Shown: positions 42,386 through 52,037, counted from the stretch's first letter. The stretch: 64,000 nucleotides of DNA from Marinobacter salinexigens (GCF_008370345.1 NZ_VTUU01000014.1:1-64000); one strand, 5' to 3'. The notes: generated from the letters alone by a model not told the origin. Numbers and translations: made by a program.

Positions 42386-43213
42386 ATGTTGACTGACAAC
42401 AAACCGCCCGTCGTGATCATTCATGGTATGTGGAGTGATGCCGGGACCATGCAGGAAGTGCGGGATGCCTTCGTAAGCCAGGGCTATCCGGTGGAGGCCG
42501 TGACTTTGCCGCACCATGGCCCCCGTTCCGAGCACACCGATTCCAGTCGGGCCGCTCTGGAGGGCGCATCGCTGCAGTTGTATGTGGACTTTCTCATGGA
42601 TCATCTCAGAAAGCTTGGCCGGCCCCCGATTCTTGTCGGGCATTCCATGGGTGGCCTGTTGGCACAGCTGACGGCGGCCCGGATGCCTTGTGAACGCCTC
42701 ATTCTGCTCTCATCCGCAGCTCCGGCGGGCATTAACGGGCTTGGAGTGTCGGTGATTCGAACCCTCGGCACGAACCTCCTGCGATTCCCTTTGTGGAAGC
42801 GCATCACCGAGCTGAAACTGGCGAACGTAAAGTACGGTATTGCCAACTCACAAAGTGCGGCAAAGCAGCAGGAGATCTTTGAGCACTGTGGCTACGAATC
42901 CGGGATGGTGACGTTCCAGATGAGTGTGGCAGCGTTCACCAGGCGTGTGTTTGCCGATGTGCCTCCGGAGAGTATTGCGTGTCCTGTGCTTATCATCGGC
43001 GGCACAGAGGATCGCGTTACACCCATCCGGATTCAGCGTAACCTTGCCCGTCGCTATGGAGACCGTTGCCAACTGGTGGAGATTCCCGGTTGCTGTCACT
43101 GGACCATTGGCGGACGTTTCTTCGGAGAGGTGAGTCAGGTGATGTTTGACTGGCTCGGGAGCTCTCCCCAGGAGGCCTGGCGAGAAGGTGCCTTCGAACA
43201 AGCTCCATGCTGA
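42386..43213 (+). CDS. Alpha/beta-hydrolase (probable esterase for the monooxygenase product)
   Basis: The 275-residue hydrolase has IHGMWSDAGTM, nucleophile elbow GHSMGGLLAQ, acid GGTEDRVTP and His in GCCHWTIGG. Pairing of a Baeyer-Villiger enzyme with such a hydrolase is common in ketone and alkane degradation, so ester cleavage is the likely role. The ATG follows GGGGA. Confidence 0.8.
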   Translation: MLTDNKPPVVIIHGMWSDAGTMQEVRDAFVSQGYPVEAVTLPHHGPRSEHTDSSRAALEGASLQLYVDFLMDHLRKLGRPPILVGHSMGGLLAQLTAARMPCERLILLSSAAPAGINGLGVSVIRTLGTNLLRFPLWKRITELKLANVKYGIANSQSAAKQQEIFEHCGYESGMVTFQMSVAAFTRRVFADVPPESIACPVLIIGGTEDRVTPIRIQRNLARRYGDRCQLVEIPGCCHWTIGGRFFGEVSQVMFDWLGSSPQEAWREGAFEQAPC

Positions 43214-43215
43214 AA

Positions 43216-43247
43216 CTGGCGCCATCGTAGCGCAAGGGATGCGCCAG
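43216..43247 (+). terminator. Weak hairpin after the esterase gene
   Basis: CTGGCGC (43216-43222) pairs with GCGCCAG (43241-43247) over an 18-base loop, 3 bases after the stop. There is no T-run. Confidence 0.35.
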
Positions 43248-43408
43248 CAAGCTGGGACGAAATGAGTTTCGTCTTTGCTTGTGGTGAAGGTTTCGACCGA
43301 ACGGCAGTTCAGTATTTGGACAAAAGTCTTCGCTTAGAGGATAGGCTCGGGTTCAAGGCTATTTTAGCGTTCGTCTATGATCTGTCAGCTGCCAACGGAC
43401 AAAGAAGC

Positions 43409-44326
43409 ATGGACAATTCCCTCAACTTAGACGAACAAATTTCAGAGTCCGGATCGTCCAGGGCGCCGGTCTATGGCGCACTGGCCCTGGCCATTGTCTG
43501 CATAGCTGTGATGGTGGTCATGGCCGACAACGTGTTCCTGGCCGGACTGGGAGTCATTGCTCTTGGATTGACGGCCATTGGCGTTATGCTCTGCAAGAAA
43601 CTGCAGCCAGACATTGTCATGATCCGGGAAAAAATAGCTGTGCCTGAGCCCGAACCGGTATACGAACCGGATGTGCAGACTCCGGCGCCGAAAGTGCCTG
43701 ATCCCATACTGTTCAGCCATCTGGACGATCTGCGCAGCAACGTCGCAGTGATCCTTGAGGAAATGGGGGAAGCCGGCAAGTTGGCCAAAGCGTCTGGAGC
43801 CAAGGTGACCGAGAGTGCAAACAGTATTTTGGAGTCAGAAACGTCAATCAGGGAACTGGCTGAGTTCATGGATCGAATTGACGATGTATTCAGGGAGCTG
43901 GGCGTGCAGTCCGCCGAGATCAGCAACATTGTTGGAAACATTCAGGATATTGCCAAACAAACAAACCTGCTGGCGCTGAACGCTGCCATTGAAGCCGCGC
44001 GAGCGGGAGAGCACGGTCGTGGCTTTGCGGTCGTGGCTGACGAGGTGCGCAACCTGGCCGTGCGAGCAAACGAATCCAGCGAGAGTATTCGGGATATTGC
44101 CAACAACCTGAACTTAACCTCTGTAGACGCGAGTAGCGGCATGGACAATATCCGCCAGTCGTGTAATCGCTGCCTGAACCAGTCGGGTGAAGCGTTGCAG
44201 GCGATGAAGAACATTCAGGCCGGGGCTGTCGCCCGTATGCAGGTGGTTCAGGGAATCACCGAGCGTTTGCAGGTGCAGAGAGAGCTTGCCGGTCGACTGT
44301 ATACCGATCTCAGCACCGATCTTTGA
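43409..44326 (+). CDS. Short membrane-bound methyl-accepting chemotaxis-like protein
   Basis: The 305-residue protein has two hydrophobic segments near the N-terminus (residues 20-62) with no periplasmic domain between them. A shortened MCP signalling hairpin follows, with the highly conserved tip QTNLLALNAAIEAARAGEHG and RGFAVVADEVRNLA. A CNRC pair (SCNRCLNQSG) lies near residue 255. Without a sensor domain, it may sense membrane state or redox, or act with another protein. I prefer ATG 43409; a start at 43262 would add 49 residues with no family match. Confidence 0.75.
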   Translation: MDNSLNLDEQISESGSSRAPVYGALALAIVCIAVMVVMADNVFLAGLGVIALGLTAIGVMLCKKLQPDIVMIREKIAVPEPEPVYEPDVQTPAPKVPDPILFSHLDDLRSNVAVILEEMGEAGKLAKASGAKVTESANSILESETSIRELAEFMDRIDDVFRELGVQSAEISNIVGNIQDIAKQTNLLALNAAIEAARAGEHGRGFAVVADEVRNLAVRANESSESIRDIANNLNLTSVDASSGMDNIRQSCNRCLNQSGEALQAMKNIQAGAVARMQVVQGITERLQVQRELAGRLYTDLSTDL

Positions 44327-44498
44327 TTTTTGGTGGCTATGCTTCCAGCGACCGAGGAACTGCCACCAACTTCCCCCTCCAGACACCGTTATTCTCCACA
44401 GTGAGTTTAAAGTCCTCCAACAGCTAAACGTCTGGTTGCATGCTTTTTCAAGTTTATATAAAGTGAACGCATTCACAATAAATACAAAAGGTGTAAGT

Positions 44499-45443
44499 GT
44501 GTTCTCCCAGTCCCTGGCAGCTGCAACCATCTTTCACGGTGCTCACCCTGAGGCCGTGTCGGAATTTGTAAACCGCCATATCGGCGGTCATCACCTTGAT
44601 TTGATCGGGGGTGAAAACCGCGCTGCGAGCCTGAGTTTCAGGGAGTTTGCGGGGTTTGGGCTCTCACGGATCAGCTATGGCAATCATGTGCGGGTAAAAA
44701 CGCCAGCGCTGGAGGATGTCTATCATTTTCAGGTGGTGACCCGAGGCGAATGCCGGTGGCGTAGCGGTAGTGACAAGCTGGCTTTGCGTCGTGGTCAGGC
44801 CCTGATGGTTAACCCGGATGAAGCCGTTGATCTGGAATACTCTCCAGCTTGCGAGAAAATTATCATCAAGGTTCCCATGGCCGTGATGAACACGGTTCAG
44901 GGAACGGACTCCCGGGCGAACGTGCGTTTCAGCAGAACGCCGGTGGACCTGAGGGGTTGTCCTTCACTGACCAGTGTTCTGGATGCCGTCTTCGCGGAGT
45001 TTGATGAGGTTCCGGAGGGAGAGCCATCGGAGATTTCCGGGTCCTATCGTGAAATCATCCTCAAAAAACTCCTGAAAGTATTTCCGAGTAATCAGGATGA
45101 GATGACTTCAGGGGCGAAGTTGCCTCCGGGTATTCATCGGATCCTCCGCTTCATCGAAGAGAACGTGAAAGAAGAGATTGATGTTAAGGAACTGTCGGAG
45201 GTTTCCAACATGAGTACACGGTCAATCTACAACGCGTTTTCGAGGGCTTTTTCCACCACCCCGAAAGCCTACGTCAAGCAGGTAAAGCTTCGAAACCTCC
45301 GTGAGGACCTGTTACAGGGGCGTTGCCGGAACGTCACAGAGGTGGCCCTTGATTATGGGTTCAGCCACCTTGGGCGTTTCTCTTCGGATTACCGTAAGCT
45401 GTTCGGGGAACTTCCATCGGAAACGCTCAGACTGCTGGGTTGA
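44499..45443 (+). CDS. AraC-family regulator (XylS/BenR-like N-domain)
   Basis: The 314-residue regulator has an AraC_binding_2-type cupin N-domain (residues 15-190, EDVYHFQVVTRGECRWRSG, GQALMVNPDE) and a C-terminal AraC double helix-turn-helix (residues 215-312, LSEVSNMSTRSIYNAFSRAF and VALDYGFSHLGRFSSDYRKLFGELPSE). I chose GTG 44499, with AAGG about 7 bases before it; the frame is open back to 44286, but that overlaps the MCP gene. Its last 55 bases overlap the convergent IclR gene. Confidence 0.8.
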   Translation: MFSQSLAAATIFHGAHPEAVSEFVNRHIGGHHLDLIGGENRAASLSFREFAGFGLSRISYGNHVRVKTPALEDVYHFQVVTRGECRWRSGSDKLALRRGQALMVNPDEAVDLEYSPACEKIIIKVPMAVMNTVQGTDSRANVRFSRTPVDLRGCPSLTSVLDAVFAEFDEVPEGEPSEISGSYREIILKKLLKVFPSNQDEMTSGAKLPPGIHRILRFIEENVKEEIDVKELSEVSNMSTRSIYNAFSRAFSTTPKAYVKQVKLRNLREDLLQGRCRNVTEVALDYGFSHLGRFSSDYRKLFGELPSETLRLLG

Positions 45444-46222
45444 CCACAGATCTGACGCGTGACTTTCTCGGCGCAGCTCCTGACCTGCTCAAACAGCTCG
45501 GAACCTTCCTCAATGTCGGTGTCCCGTTCCATTCCGAGCAGAGTGATTACCGTGACAATACTTCCATTCAGGTCATAGACCGGCATGCTCAGCACATTAA
45601 CCTCAGGCAGATAGTCGCTGAAAAAAGTGCAATAACCCTGTTGTCGGATTTTCTCCAGGTGGGCCCCCAGCATTTCACGCGGAATGCCCTGGCCGCGATG
45701 TCTGGGTAGTGTGCGTGTGCCGCGATAATGCTGGTTAACCAGCTCACGGCGGCGTTTTTCCGGCAGGCTGGCGAGGTAAATTCGCCCGGCTGCAGAATTA
45801 AGCGGTGACAACTCCGCCCCGAGACGCACGTTGACTGAGATGGGCTGGCTTGAGTCCAGCCATTTGATGACCAGTGCGCCGGATCCGTTCCAGACGGTGA
45901 CCGAAACAGTTTTGTCGGTGATTTCATTCAGCTCGTCTACGGCTTCGTAGGACAGCTGAATCGGGTTAATACGACGTAAGGCTGAAATACCCAGAGTCAG
46001 GCTGGAATTGCCCAGAGTGTACTGGGTCTGGTTGACCTGATTGATATAGCCTTCCCGAAGCAGGCTAACGAGGTATTTGTGGGCACGACTGGGTGACAGA
46101 TCCAGTGCGCTGGACAGCTCTTTGAGTGTAGGCGGCCTGGTGGCGTTGGAAATATAGTCCAGGATGTGCAGGCCGATTTCGAGGGAGCCGATGCCTTGCC
46201 GTTTGGGATTGTCTTCTGCCAT
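45389..46222 (-). CDS. IclR-family regulator
   Basis: The 277-residue regulator has a winged helix (residues 10-70, LGLH..., LKELSSALDLSPSRAHKYLVSL) and an IclR effector domain (80-260). I chose ATG 46222, where the family similarity begins; the frame is open to 46324 and the ribosome-binding site is weak. The gene is 118 bases downstream of the DcaP-like porin gene (start to stop) on the same strand. Its 3' end runs 55 bases into the AraC gene. Confidence 0.8.
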   Translation of the reverse strand: MAEDNPKRQGIGSLEIGLHILDYISNATRPPTLKELSSALDLSPSRAHKYLVSLLREGYINQVNQTQYTLGNSSLTLGISALRRINPIQLSYEAVDELNEITDKTVSVTVWNGSGALVIKWLDSSQPISVNVRLGAELSPLNSAAGRIYLASLPEKRRRELVNQHYRGTRTLPRHRGQGIPREMLGAHLEKIRQQGYCTFFSDYLPEVNVLSMPVYDLNGSIVTVITLLGMERDTDIEEGSELFEQVRSCAEKVTRQICGQPSSLSVSDGSSPNSLR

Positions 46223-46339
46223 GGAGGTTGCCGTTATGAAGTTGCTGATTGAACCTGGAAATGAAGGATAACAGACGCCGGGAAGACGGTCGGCGTCTGT
46301 TTCCATTCGCGCAGAGGCGCTCAATTCTGATGGCCCGGA

Positions 46340-47341
46340 TCAGAACGAGTATTTGGCCATGACTTCAACCTGCTGCCCTTCCGGGATCAGAGGGCCGAAC
46401 GCCAGGTTGTACTTGCGCCATTCAACACCGACTTCCAGTTCGGGGATGATGTTGTGGATCAGGTTTATGCGGTGTCCCTCATAGTCGGTGTCGGCCTGGT
46501 CGTCTACTTCTACTGCGGTGTAGGCCACGTTGGCTCGCCATTGATCGTTAAAGACATAACGGAAGCCGACGTTGAAGCCGGTCTGACTGACCGCCTCGCC
46601 GTTTTCCACGTCACCGGAAAGGGAGCCATTAACGCCGACACCGGTGAACGCTCCGAGGCCGTCACCATGGTGCGCATTGAGGTTCAGGCTGTGGCGGCCC
46701 ATCATGACTCGGGTCCCGATGGCTCCGCCTGCGACAAAGTCTCCGTTATCTACTTCTCGGCCGCTGGCGGTCAGAATCAGCTTGTGGCCGCCGTCCAAAT
46801 TGAGGTTGTAGTTAACGGCCAGGTCGGGAATGTCGGCGTCGGTGTAAACGGGGTCTTGAGCCGTGAAGCGCAGTCCCTGGAATTCATAGCTGGCAAGCGT
46901 TGTCCGGAAGTTGAGCCCGGCGAGCGTGCCCCTCGGGCCACCCAGAAAATCCAGGTAATCAGTATGGGCCACCGCCCAGAACTGTCCTGTCCAGGTTTGT
47001 CCAACGGTCGCGTTATCAATTTTGATGAACGCGTGCCTTAGTCGCCAGTCGTTGTCTTCGCCCGGATAATCACCGCCATAGAAGTCGCCTTCTACGAAGC
47101 CGACAACGGTATGCCCTTGTTTTTTGGTCACGGTTTTCAGATTAAAGCGGGACTGGTTGGCCCGGCCGAAAAAGCGGCTGTCGCCATTCTCCACGTCTTC
47201 AAAGATGCCTTCGGCTTTGAAGTAGCCACCTATGCTGAAGCTGGTGTCGTTGAACGTACCCAGATCAACCGCATAAGCGGCGGGGGCTGCGCTGAGGCCG
47301 GATGATACAGCCAGCGCCAAAAGGGTGTTTCGATAGTTCAT
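46340..47341 (-). CDS. DcaP-like outer-membrane porin
   Basis: The 333-residue protein has a signal peptide (MNYRNTLLALAVSSGLSAAPAAYA). It is a beta-barrel of alternating strands, contains FGRANQSRFNLKT and GQTWTGQFWA, and ends in aromatic Phe (AKYSF), as in DcaP-type porins. DcaP imports negatively charged or aromatic acids such as phthalate and adipate. It is next to an IclR regulator gene and a Liv-type importer operon, which may share a substrate. Confidence 0.82.
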   Translation of the reverse strand: MNYRNTLLALAVSSGLSAAPAAYAVDLGTFNDTSFSIGGYFKAEGIFEDVENGDSRFFGRANQSRFNLKTVTKKQGHTVVGFVEGDFYGGDYPGEDNDWRLRHAFIKIDNATVGQTWTGQFWAVAHTDYLDFLGGPRGTLAGLNFRTTLASYEFQGLRFTAQDPVYTDADIPDLAVNYNLNLDGGHKLILTASGREVDNGDFVAGGAIGTRVMMGRHSLNLNAHHGDGLGAFTGVGVNGSLSGDVENGEAVSQTGFNVGFRYVFNDQWRANVAYTAVEVDDQADTDYEGHRINLIHNIIPELEVGVEWRKYNLAFGPLIPEGQQVEVMAKYSF

Positions 47342-47436
47342 CTGCGTTCTCCTTATTGTTTGGCAGGTGAACTATCGACGATTCCGGTGGGGTCAAATAT
47401 CCGGTAAATGAACGTCCCTATCCGATTTTTGTAGAG

Positions 47437-48150
47437 TTATACACTTAGTGCAGTTTCTATCTTTTCAAGGTTGTCATCGAGCTCAGCGGAGCTGCCGTCG
47501 AAGTGAACCTGGCCCTTTACCAATACCACGTGCCGGTCGCAGAGCTTCTTCAGGGCCTTGATGTTCTTGTCAACGACCAGGGTCGAGATACCGGACTCAC
47601 GGATGGTGGCAATCACGTTCCAGATATCCTGGCGGATCAATGGGGCCAGGCCTTCGGTTGCTTCATCCAGAATCATCAGCCTTGGGTTAGTCACCAGGGC
47701 GCGCCCTATGGCCAGCATCTGCTGCTCGCCCCCGGACATTTCTGTGCCAAGGTTGGACAACCGCTCCTTAAGCCTTGGGAATGTCTCAAGCACCCGGTCG
47801 TAGTCCCAGCCCACCTGCCCATCGCTGCCGGGGCGAGCCGCCATCTGCAGATGTTCTTTGACGGTGAGATTATGGAACATGCCCCGGCCCTCCGGCACAT
47901 AGGCAATATCCCGTCGCATCCGCTTCCAGGTTGGCAGTTTGCTGATGTCTTCCCCGTCAAAGTACACGTGGCCGCTGCGGGGAGGCACAATCCCGAGGAT
48001 CGATTTCAGTGTGGTTGTCTTGCCCATACCATTGCGGCCCATCAGGCTCATGGAGTGGCCTTTGTCCAGCCTGAACGACACGTCATGCAGGATGTGGCTT
48101 CGGCCATACAGGGTGTTGACGTTCCGGATTTCCAGCAGTGCAGTACTCAT
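47437..48150 (-). CDS. Liv-type ABC transporter ATPase (LivF-like)
   Basis: The 237-residue ATPase has Walker A GRNGMGKTT, signature MSGGEQQMLAIGRAL and Walker B LMILDEATEGLAP, as in LivF. It overlaps the LivG-like gene by 4 bases. Last gene of a five-gene importer operon. Confidence 0.87.
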   Translation of the reverse strand: MSTALLEIRNVNTLYGRSHILHDVSFRLDKGHSMSLMGRNGMGKTTTLKSILGIVPPRSGHVYFDGEDISKLPTWKRMRRDIAYVPEGRGMFHNLTVKEHLQMAARPGSDGQVGWDYDRVLETFPRLKERLSNLGTEMSGGEQQMLAIGRALVTNPRLMILDEATEGLAPLIRQDIWNVIATIRESGISTLVVDKNIKALKKLCDRHVVLVKGQVHFDGSSAELDDNLEKIETALSV

Positions 48151-48923
48151 GCCGCTTCCTCCTCTGCATCATCTTCTTCGGCGCCCAGGTAGGCTTCTTT
48201 TACCCTTGGGTCATTCCTGACTTCATCCACGGTGCCAGTGATCAGGTGACGGCCGTTATCCAGCACCGTCAGTTGGTCGGAGAGCTCGAAAATAGCATCC
48301 ATGTCGTGCTCAACAAGCACGATGCAGTACGTCTGTTTGAGTTCTTTGAGCAACTCGATGATGCGCTGGGATTCCTCGTGCCCCATGCCAGCCATGGGTT
48401 CATCCAGAAGCAGGATGCAAGGATCGGTAGCCAGAACCATCGCGATTTCCAGTTGCCGCTGTTCGCCATAGGAAATTTCGGCAGCCACGGTATCGCTGCG
48501 GCTCTCCAGTCCAACCTGCGCAAGTGCCTGTTCGGCAGCTTTGCGGACCAGTTTGTTGCTGTGGCGGGAAACGAATAGGTTGAAGTTGCCTCCGAAGCGA
48601 CGCTGGGCGGAAATGGCGCAGTTCTCAATGCACGTTGCTTCCGGGTAGATGTTGGTTTTCTGAAAGCTTCGGCCAATCCCCCTGCGTACAAATTTCCAGG
48701 GTTTGAGCGTGTCGATACGCTCTCCTTTGTGGAAGATACAGCCGGAGGTTGGTTTCAGACTGCCGCACAGCATATTAAGCAGTGTGCTCTTGCCAGCGCC
48801 GTTGGGGCCCACTACACCATGCAGTTGCCGGTCATGGAACTGCAGGCTGATGTCGTTGAGGGCTTTTATGCCACCCCAGTGCTTGCTCAGGGCTTCAGTT
48901 TCCAGAACGATGTCGTTGGCCAT
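48147..48923 (-). CDS. Liv-type ABC transporter ATPase (LivG-like)
   Basis: The 258-residue ATPase has Walker A GPNGAGKST, signature ISYGEQRQLEIAMVL and Walker B CILLLDEPMAGMG, as in LivG. I chose ATG 48923, with GGAG 8 bases upstream; the frame extends to 49019 inside the permease gene. Confidence 0.87.
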   Translation of the reverse strand: MANDIVLETEALSKHWGGIKALNDISLQFHDRQLHGVVGPNGAGKSTLLNMLCGSLKPTSGCIFHKGERIDTLKPWKFVRRGIGRSFQKTNIYPEATCIENCAISAQRRFGGNFNLFVSRHSNKLVRKAAEQALAQVGLESRSDTVAAEISYGEQRQLEIAMVLATDPCILLLDEPMAGMGHEESQRIIELLKELKQTYCIVLVEHDMDAIFELSDQLTVLDNGRHLITGTVDEVRNDPRVKEAYLGAEEDDAEEEAA

Positions 48924-48925
48924 GA

Positions 48926-49885
48926 TCATTTCTCCAGGAGCTTTTCGAGGTAGCCGGCGATGCCTTTTCGCAGCACGATCACCATCAGGATGATGGCGGA
49001 GCCCATGAACAGCAGCCATTCTTCGGTCAGGTGTTCAAAAAGGTACTGAAGGCCTTCGTAGGTGAAGGTGCCGAGAATGGCGCCGTAGATGGTTCCAAGC
49101 CCGCCCAGAATGGACATGACAAGCGCGGTGCCGGACATTTCCCAGGCAAGGAATGACGGGTTTACAAAACCGTACTGCAGGGCAAACAGGAAGCCCGCAT
49201 AGGCCCCAAGCGTACTGCCGATCACATAGCAGGCCAGCCGGAAAATAAAGATGTTGTATCCCAGGGCTTCCGTGCGGTCGGGGTTTTGCTTGGTTGCCTC
49301 GACAATACGCCCGAAGCGTGAACGCAGAACCACCTTGAAGAAAACCAGTGTGTTGAACAGGGAGAACAGCGTCAGATAATAGAAGTGCTGCGGGTCATCA
49401 AGGTTCAGGAAGCTGAGACCGAAAATGCTGGTTTCAGGCTTCATGAAGATGAACACACCATCGTCGCCGCCGAACTCCAGAGAGTCGAAGAAGTAGTAGA
49501 ACATCATTTGCGAGATGGCGAGGGTGATCATGATGAAGTAGATCCCCGTCGTTCTCAGTACAACGGCGCCGGTAATCAGCGCGATCAGGGCGGAGATGCC
49601 GCAGATGTAAAAGGTATAGATCCAGAAGTTCACAGCTTCGTATTCCGGCGCAAGTATGACAAACAGGTAGCCGCCAAGACCGTAAAACAGAGCATGTCCC
49701 AGAGTGATCAGCCCTACCCGGCCAACCAGGAAGTCCAGGGACATCACGAAGATGGACAAGATGATGATGGTGGTCACCTTGCCTACAAAAAAGGAGTTGG
49801 ACTCCAGAAACAGTGGCAGGAACAGGGCCACCATGAAGAACATCGGGACGAGGATGCGCTCAGTGCGTTTCTCGAAAATCATCAT
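48926..49885 (-). CDS. Liv-type ABC transporter permease (LivM-like)
   Basis: The 319-residue permease has 8-9 hydrophobic segments and the LivM motifs LVGRVGLITLGHALFYGLGGY and GGLGTIYGAILG. Pairs with the LivH-like permease. The substrate of the system is not fixed by sequence. Confidence 0.87.
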   Translation of the reverse strand: MMIFEKRTERILVPMFFMVALFLPLFLESNSFFVGKVTTIIILSIFVMSLDFLVGRVGLITLGHALFYGLGGYLFVILAPEYEAVNFWIYTFYICGISALIALITGAVVLRTTGIYFIMITLAISQMMFYYFFDSLEFGGDDGVFIFMKPETSIFGLSFLNLDDPQHFYYLTLFSLFNTLVFFKVVLRSRFGRIVEATKQNPDRTEALGYNIFIFRLACYVIGSTLGAYAGFLFALQYGFVNPSFLAWEMSGTALVMSILGGLGTIYGAILGTFTYEGLQYLFEHLTEEWLLFMGSAIILMVIVLRKGIAGYLEKLLEK

Positions 49886-49895
49886 TGGCTCCCGC

Positions 49896-50759
49896 TTATT
49901 TTGCGAACAGGCCCTGGGGCTTAACCAGCAGCACCAGGATCATGAAAATGTAGATAATCATGTTGGACATACTCGGCATCAGTACGGAGGAGAACGTACT
50001 GATCAGGCCCACCAGCAAGGCGCCAACAAATGCGCCTTTGATGGAACCCATGCCACCGATAACCACCACGACAAAACAGGTGATCAGAACACTCTCGCCC
50101 ATACCCGGAACGATGGAGCGCATGGGGGCGGCAATGATGCCGGAGACAGCAGCGAGCATGACGCCAATGGCAAAAACGATGGTGTACAGGCTTTTGATGT
50201 TGACGCCCAGCGCCTCGACCATTTCCCGGTTGGATTCCCCGGCCCGTATCAGCATGCCCAGGCGGGTGCGGCTGACAACGTAATACAGCACGCCTGCGAT
50301 GGAGACACAGATCAGTGCGGCAAAAATCCGGTAGATGGGATAACTGGAGTTTTCGGTGAACGGAATCCCGCCATCCAGTGTCGATGGTACGGCAACGCCG
50401 TATGGGTCGTTTCCGAACAGGATGCTTTGCAGCGAGTTGAACACGAAAATCATACCGATGGTCAGCAGCACCTGATCCAGATGATTCCTGTTGTAGAGCC
50501 TCTGTATCAGAACCCGTTCAATCAGGATGCCCAGAGCGAGGGCGAGGATGGCGGAAAGAATCGCAGATAGGGTGAAGCTGCCGGTGACGGTGGCGAAATA
50601 CCAGACCAGATAGGCACCGACCATATACATCGACCCATGGGCCAGATTGAGAATGCCCATAACGCCAAACACCAGCGTCAGTCCGGAGGCGATTAGAAAT
50701 AACAGCAAGCCGTACTGAATGCCGTTGATAAGTTGCACAAAGAAGAGTTCGGTCGTCAT
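49896..50759 (-). CDS. Liv-type ABC transporter permease (LivH-like)
   Basis: The 287-residue permease has FVQLINGIQYGLLLFLIASG at the N-terminus and VVIGGMGSIKGAFVGALLVG near the C-terminus, as in LivH. It lies 10 bases upstream of the LivM-like gene. Confidence 0.88.
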   Translation of the reverse strand: MTTELFFVQLINGIQYGLLLFLIASGLTLVFGVMGILNLAHGSMYMVGAYLVWYFATVTGSFTLSAILSAILALALGILIERVLIQRLYNRNHLDQVLLTIGMIFVFNSLQSILFGNDPYGVAVPSTLDGGIPFTENSSYPIYRIFAALICVSIAGVLYYVVSRTRLGMLIRAGESNREMVEALGVNIKSLYTIVFAIGVMLAAVSGIIAAPMRSIVPGMGESVLITCFVVVVIGGMGSIKGAFVGALLVGLISTFSSVLMPSMSNMIIYIFMILVLLVKPQGLFAK

Positions 50760-50823
50760 AGAAGGTACCCAGCGATGATGCAGAGGACCCGGGTCGGGTC
50801 CGGAAGGGTGGTTTGCGTATACG

Positions 50824-50851
50824 ACCCCGGCCCGCTCCTGCGTGCCGGGGT
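50824..50851 (-). other. Hairpin between the binding-protein and permease genes
   Basis: ACCCCGGC (50824-50831) pairs with GCCGGGGT (50844-50851) around 12 bases, 17 bases after the binding-protein stop. It probably lowers read-through or protects the upstream mRNA. Confidence 0.55.
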
Positions 50852-50867
50852 ATGGTTTACCTGAGAA

Positions 50868-52037
50868 TCAGAGTTTGCAGCCGCGGGCAGGATCTTCCAG
50901 AGCCTCAGCGGCAATGCTTGCCACCACGTTTGCTCCGTCTTTCACTTCCCTGAGGTAAATGTTCTGCACCGGGTTGTGCGCCCGTGAGAACGTAAAATCG
51001 CCGCGGGGACTGTTGATAGTGAGAGCTTCCATCGTGCTGATCACGGCCTGTTTGTCGCTGACATCGCCGCTTAGCTGATTGAGAGTGTCTGCAATCGCAA
51101 GTCCCGCGTCGTAGCCCTGAACCGCATAGATGTCCGGATAGTGGCCGTATTCCGTGTTGAATGCTTCGCGGAACGCCTGGTTTTTCGGTACATCAAGCTG
51201 CTCTGCATAGTGCAGACCGGTCAGCACACCCTCGGCGGCGTCGCCTTGTGCCTCCAGCGTACCTTCGGTCAGGAAGCCCGATCCGAGCAGCGGGATTTTT
51301 CCGCGCAGACCCATGGCGTCGTAGTCTTTAACGAACTTGATCGCGCCGCCACCGGCGAAGAAGACGAAGACAGCATCAGGGTCTTGGGCGGCTATATCAC
51401 TGATGTGGGGCTGGAAATTGGTGGATGGGAATGGCATCAGCACCTTTTTGACAATGTTTCCGCCCCCTGCCTCAAAAGATTCTTCAAAGGCTTCCAGGCT
51501 TTCCCGGCCCATGCCGTAGTTCCAGCTGATCAGGTAGACGTCTTTATAGCCCTTATCCAGTGCTACTTTGCCCATCGGGTAAGAGGGTTGCCACGATGAA
51601 AACGACGTGCGGAAAATGTTGGGGGAACACAACGGGCCTGTCGCGGCCGCTGCGCCGGCGTTCGGAATGATCATCACGGTATCTTTGCCACGCAGTACCT
51701 TGATCATCCCCATGGCGACACCTGAGTGTACCGGGCCGATGACGAAATCGGCTTCGTGCTGGCCGAGCATGGCCGAGGCCAGTTCGGGCGCGCGGGCTGG
51801 CTTGGCCTCGGTGTCCATCTCGATGAACTCGATATTGGCTCCGTGCAGGTCGGCGGCCTGCTCCTTTAATGCCAGTTTCAGGCCATCCCGGCCGGCTTCA
51901 CCAAGCTGGGCATAGATGCCACTGAAGGGCAGCATGATGCCGATCTTGACGGGATCACTGGCGGCAGAAGACGTAGCGGCCGTGGTGGCGAGGGATGCCG
52001 CCATAGCGGCACAGAGCAGGGTTTTCATACGGGACAT
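50868..52037 (-). CDS. Liv-type ABC substrate-binding protein (LivK-like)
   Basis: The 389-residue periplasmic protein of the Peripla_BP_6 family has a signal peptide (cleavage near SSAASD) and VKIGIMLPFSGIYAQLGEAGRDGLKLAL. Relatives in catabolic clusters bind amides, aromatic acids or alcohols as often as amino acids. Given the alcohol and aldehyde dehydrogenases next to it, the ligand is probably their substrate or product. Confidence 0.87.
   Translation of the reverse strand: MSRMKTLLCAAMAASLATTAATSSAASDPVKIGIMLPFSGIYAQLGEAGRDGLKLALKEQAADLHGANIEFIEMDTEAKPARAPELASAMLGQHEADFVIGPVHSGVAMGMIKVLRGKDTVMIIPNAGAAAATGPLCSPNIFRTSFSSWQPSYPMGKVALDKGYKDVYLISWNYGMGRESLEAFEESFEAGGGNIVKKVLMPFPSTNFQPHISDIAAQDPDAVFVFFAGGGAIKFVKDYDAMGLRGKIPLLGSGFLTEGTLEAQGDAAEGVLTGLHYAEQLDVPKNQAFREAFNTEYGHYPDIYAVQGYDAGLAIADTLNQLSGDVSDKQAVISTMEALTINSPRGDFTFSRAHNPVQNIYLREVKDGANVVASIAAEALEDPARGCKL

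Noticed and set aside
43262..43408. Longer MCP start at 43262
   Set aside because: The extra 49 residues show no membrane or sensor features; however, a GGGA lies before it, so this is a preference and not a proof.
44286..44498. Longer AraC start at 44286
   Set aside because: It would overlap the MCP gene and add about 70 residues unlike the family; GTG 44499 has a ribosome-binding site.
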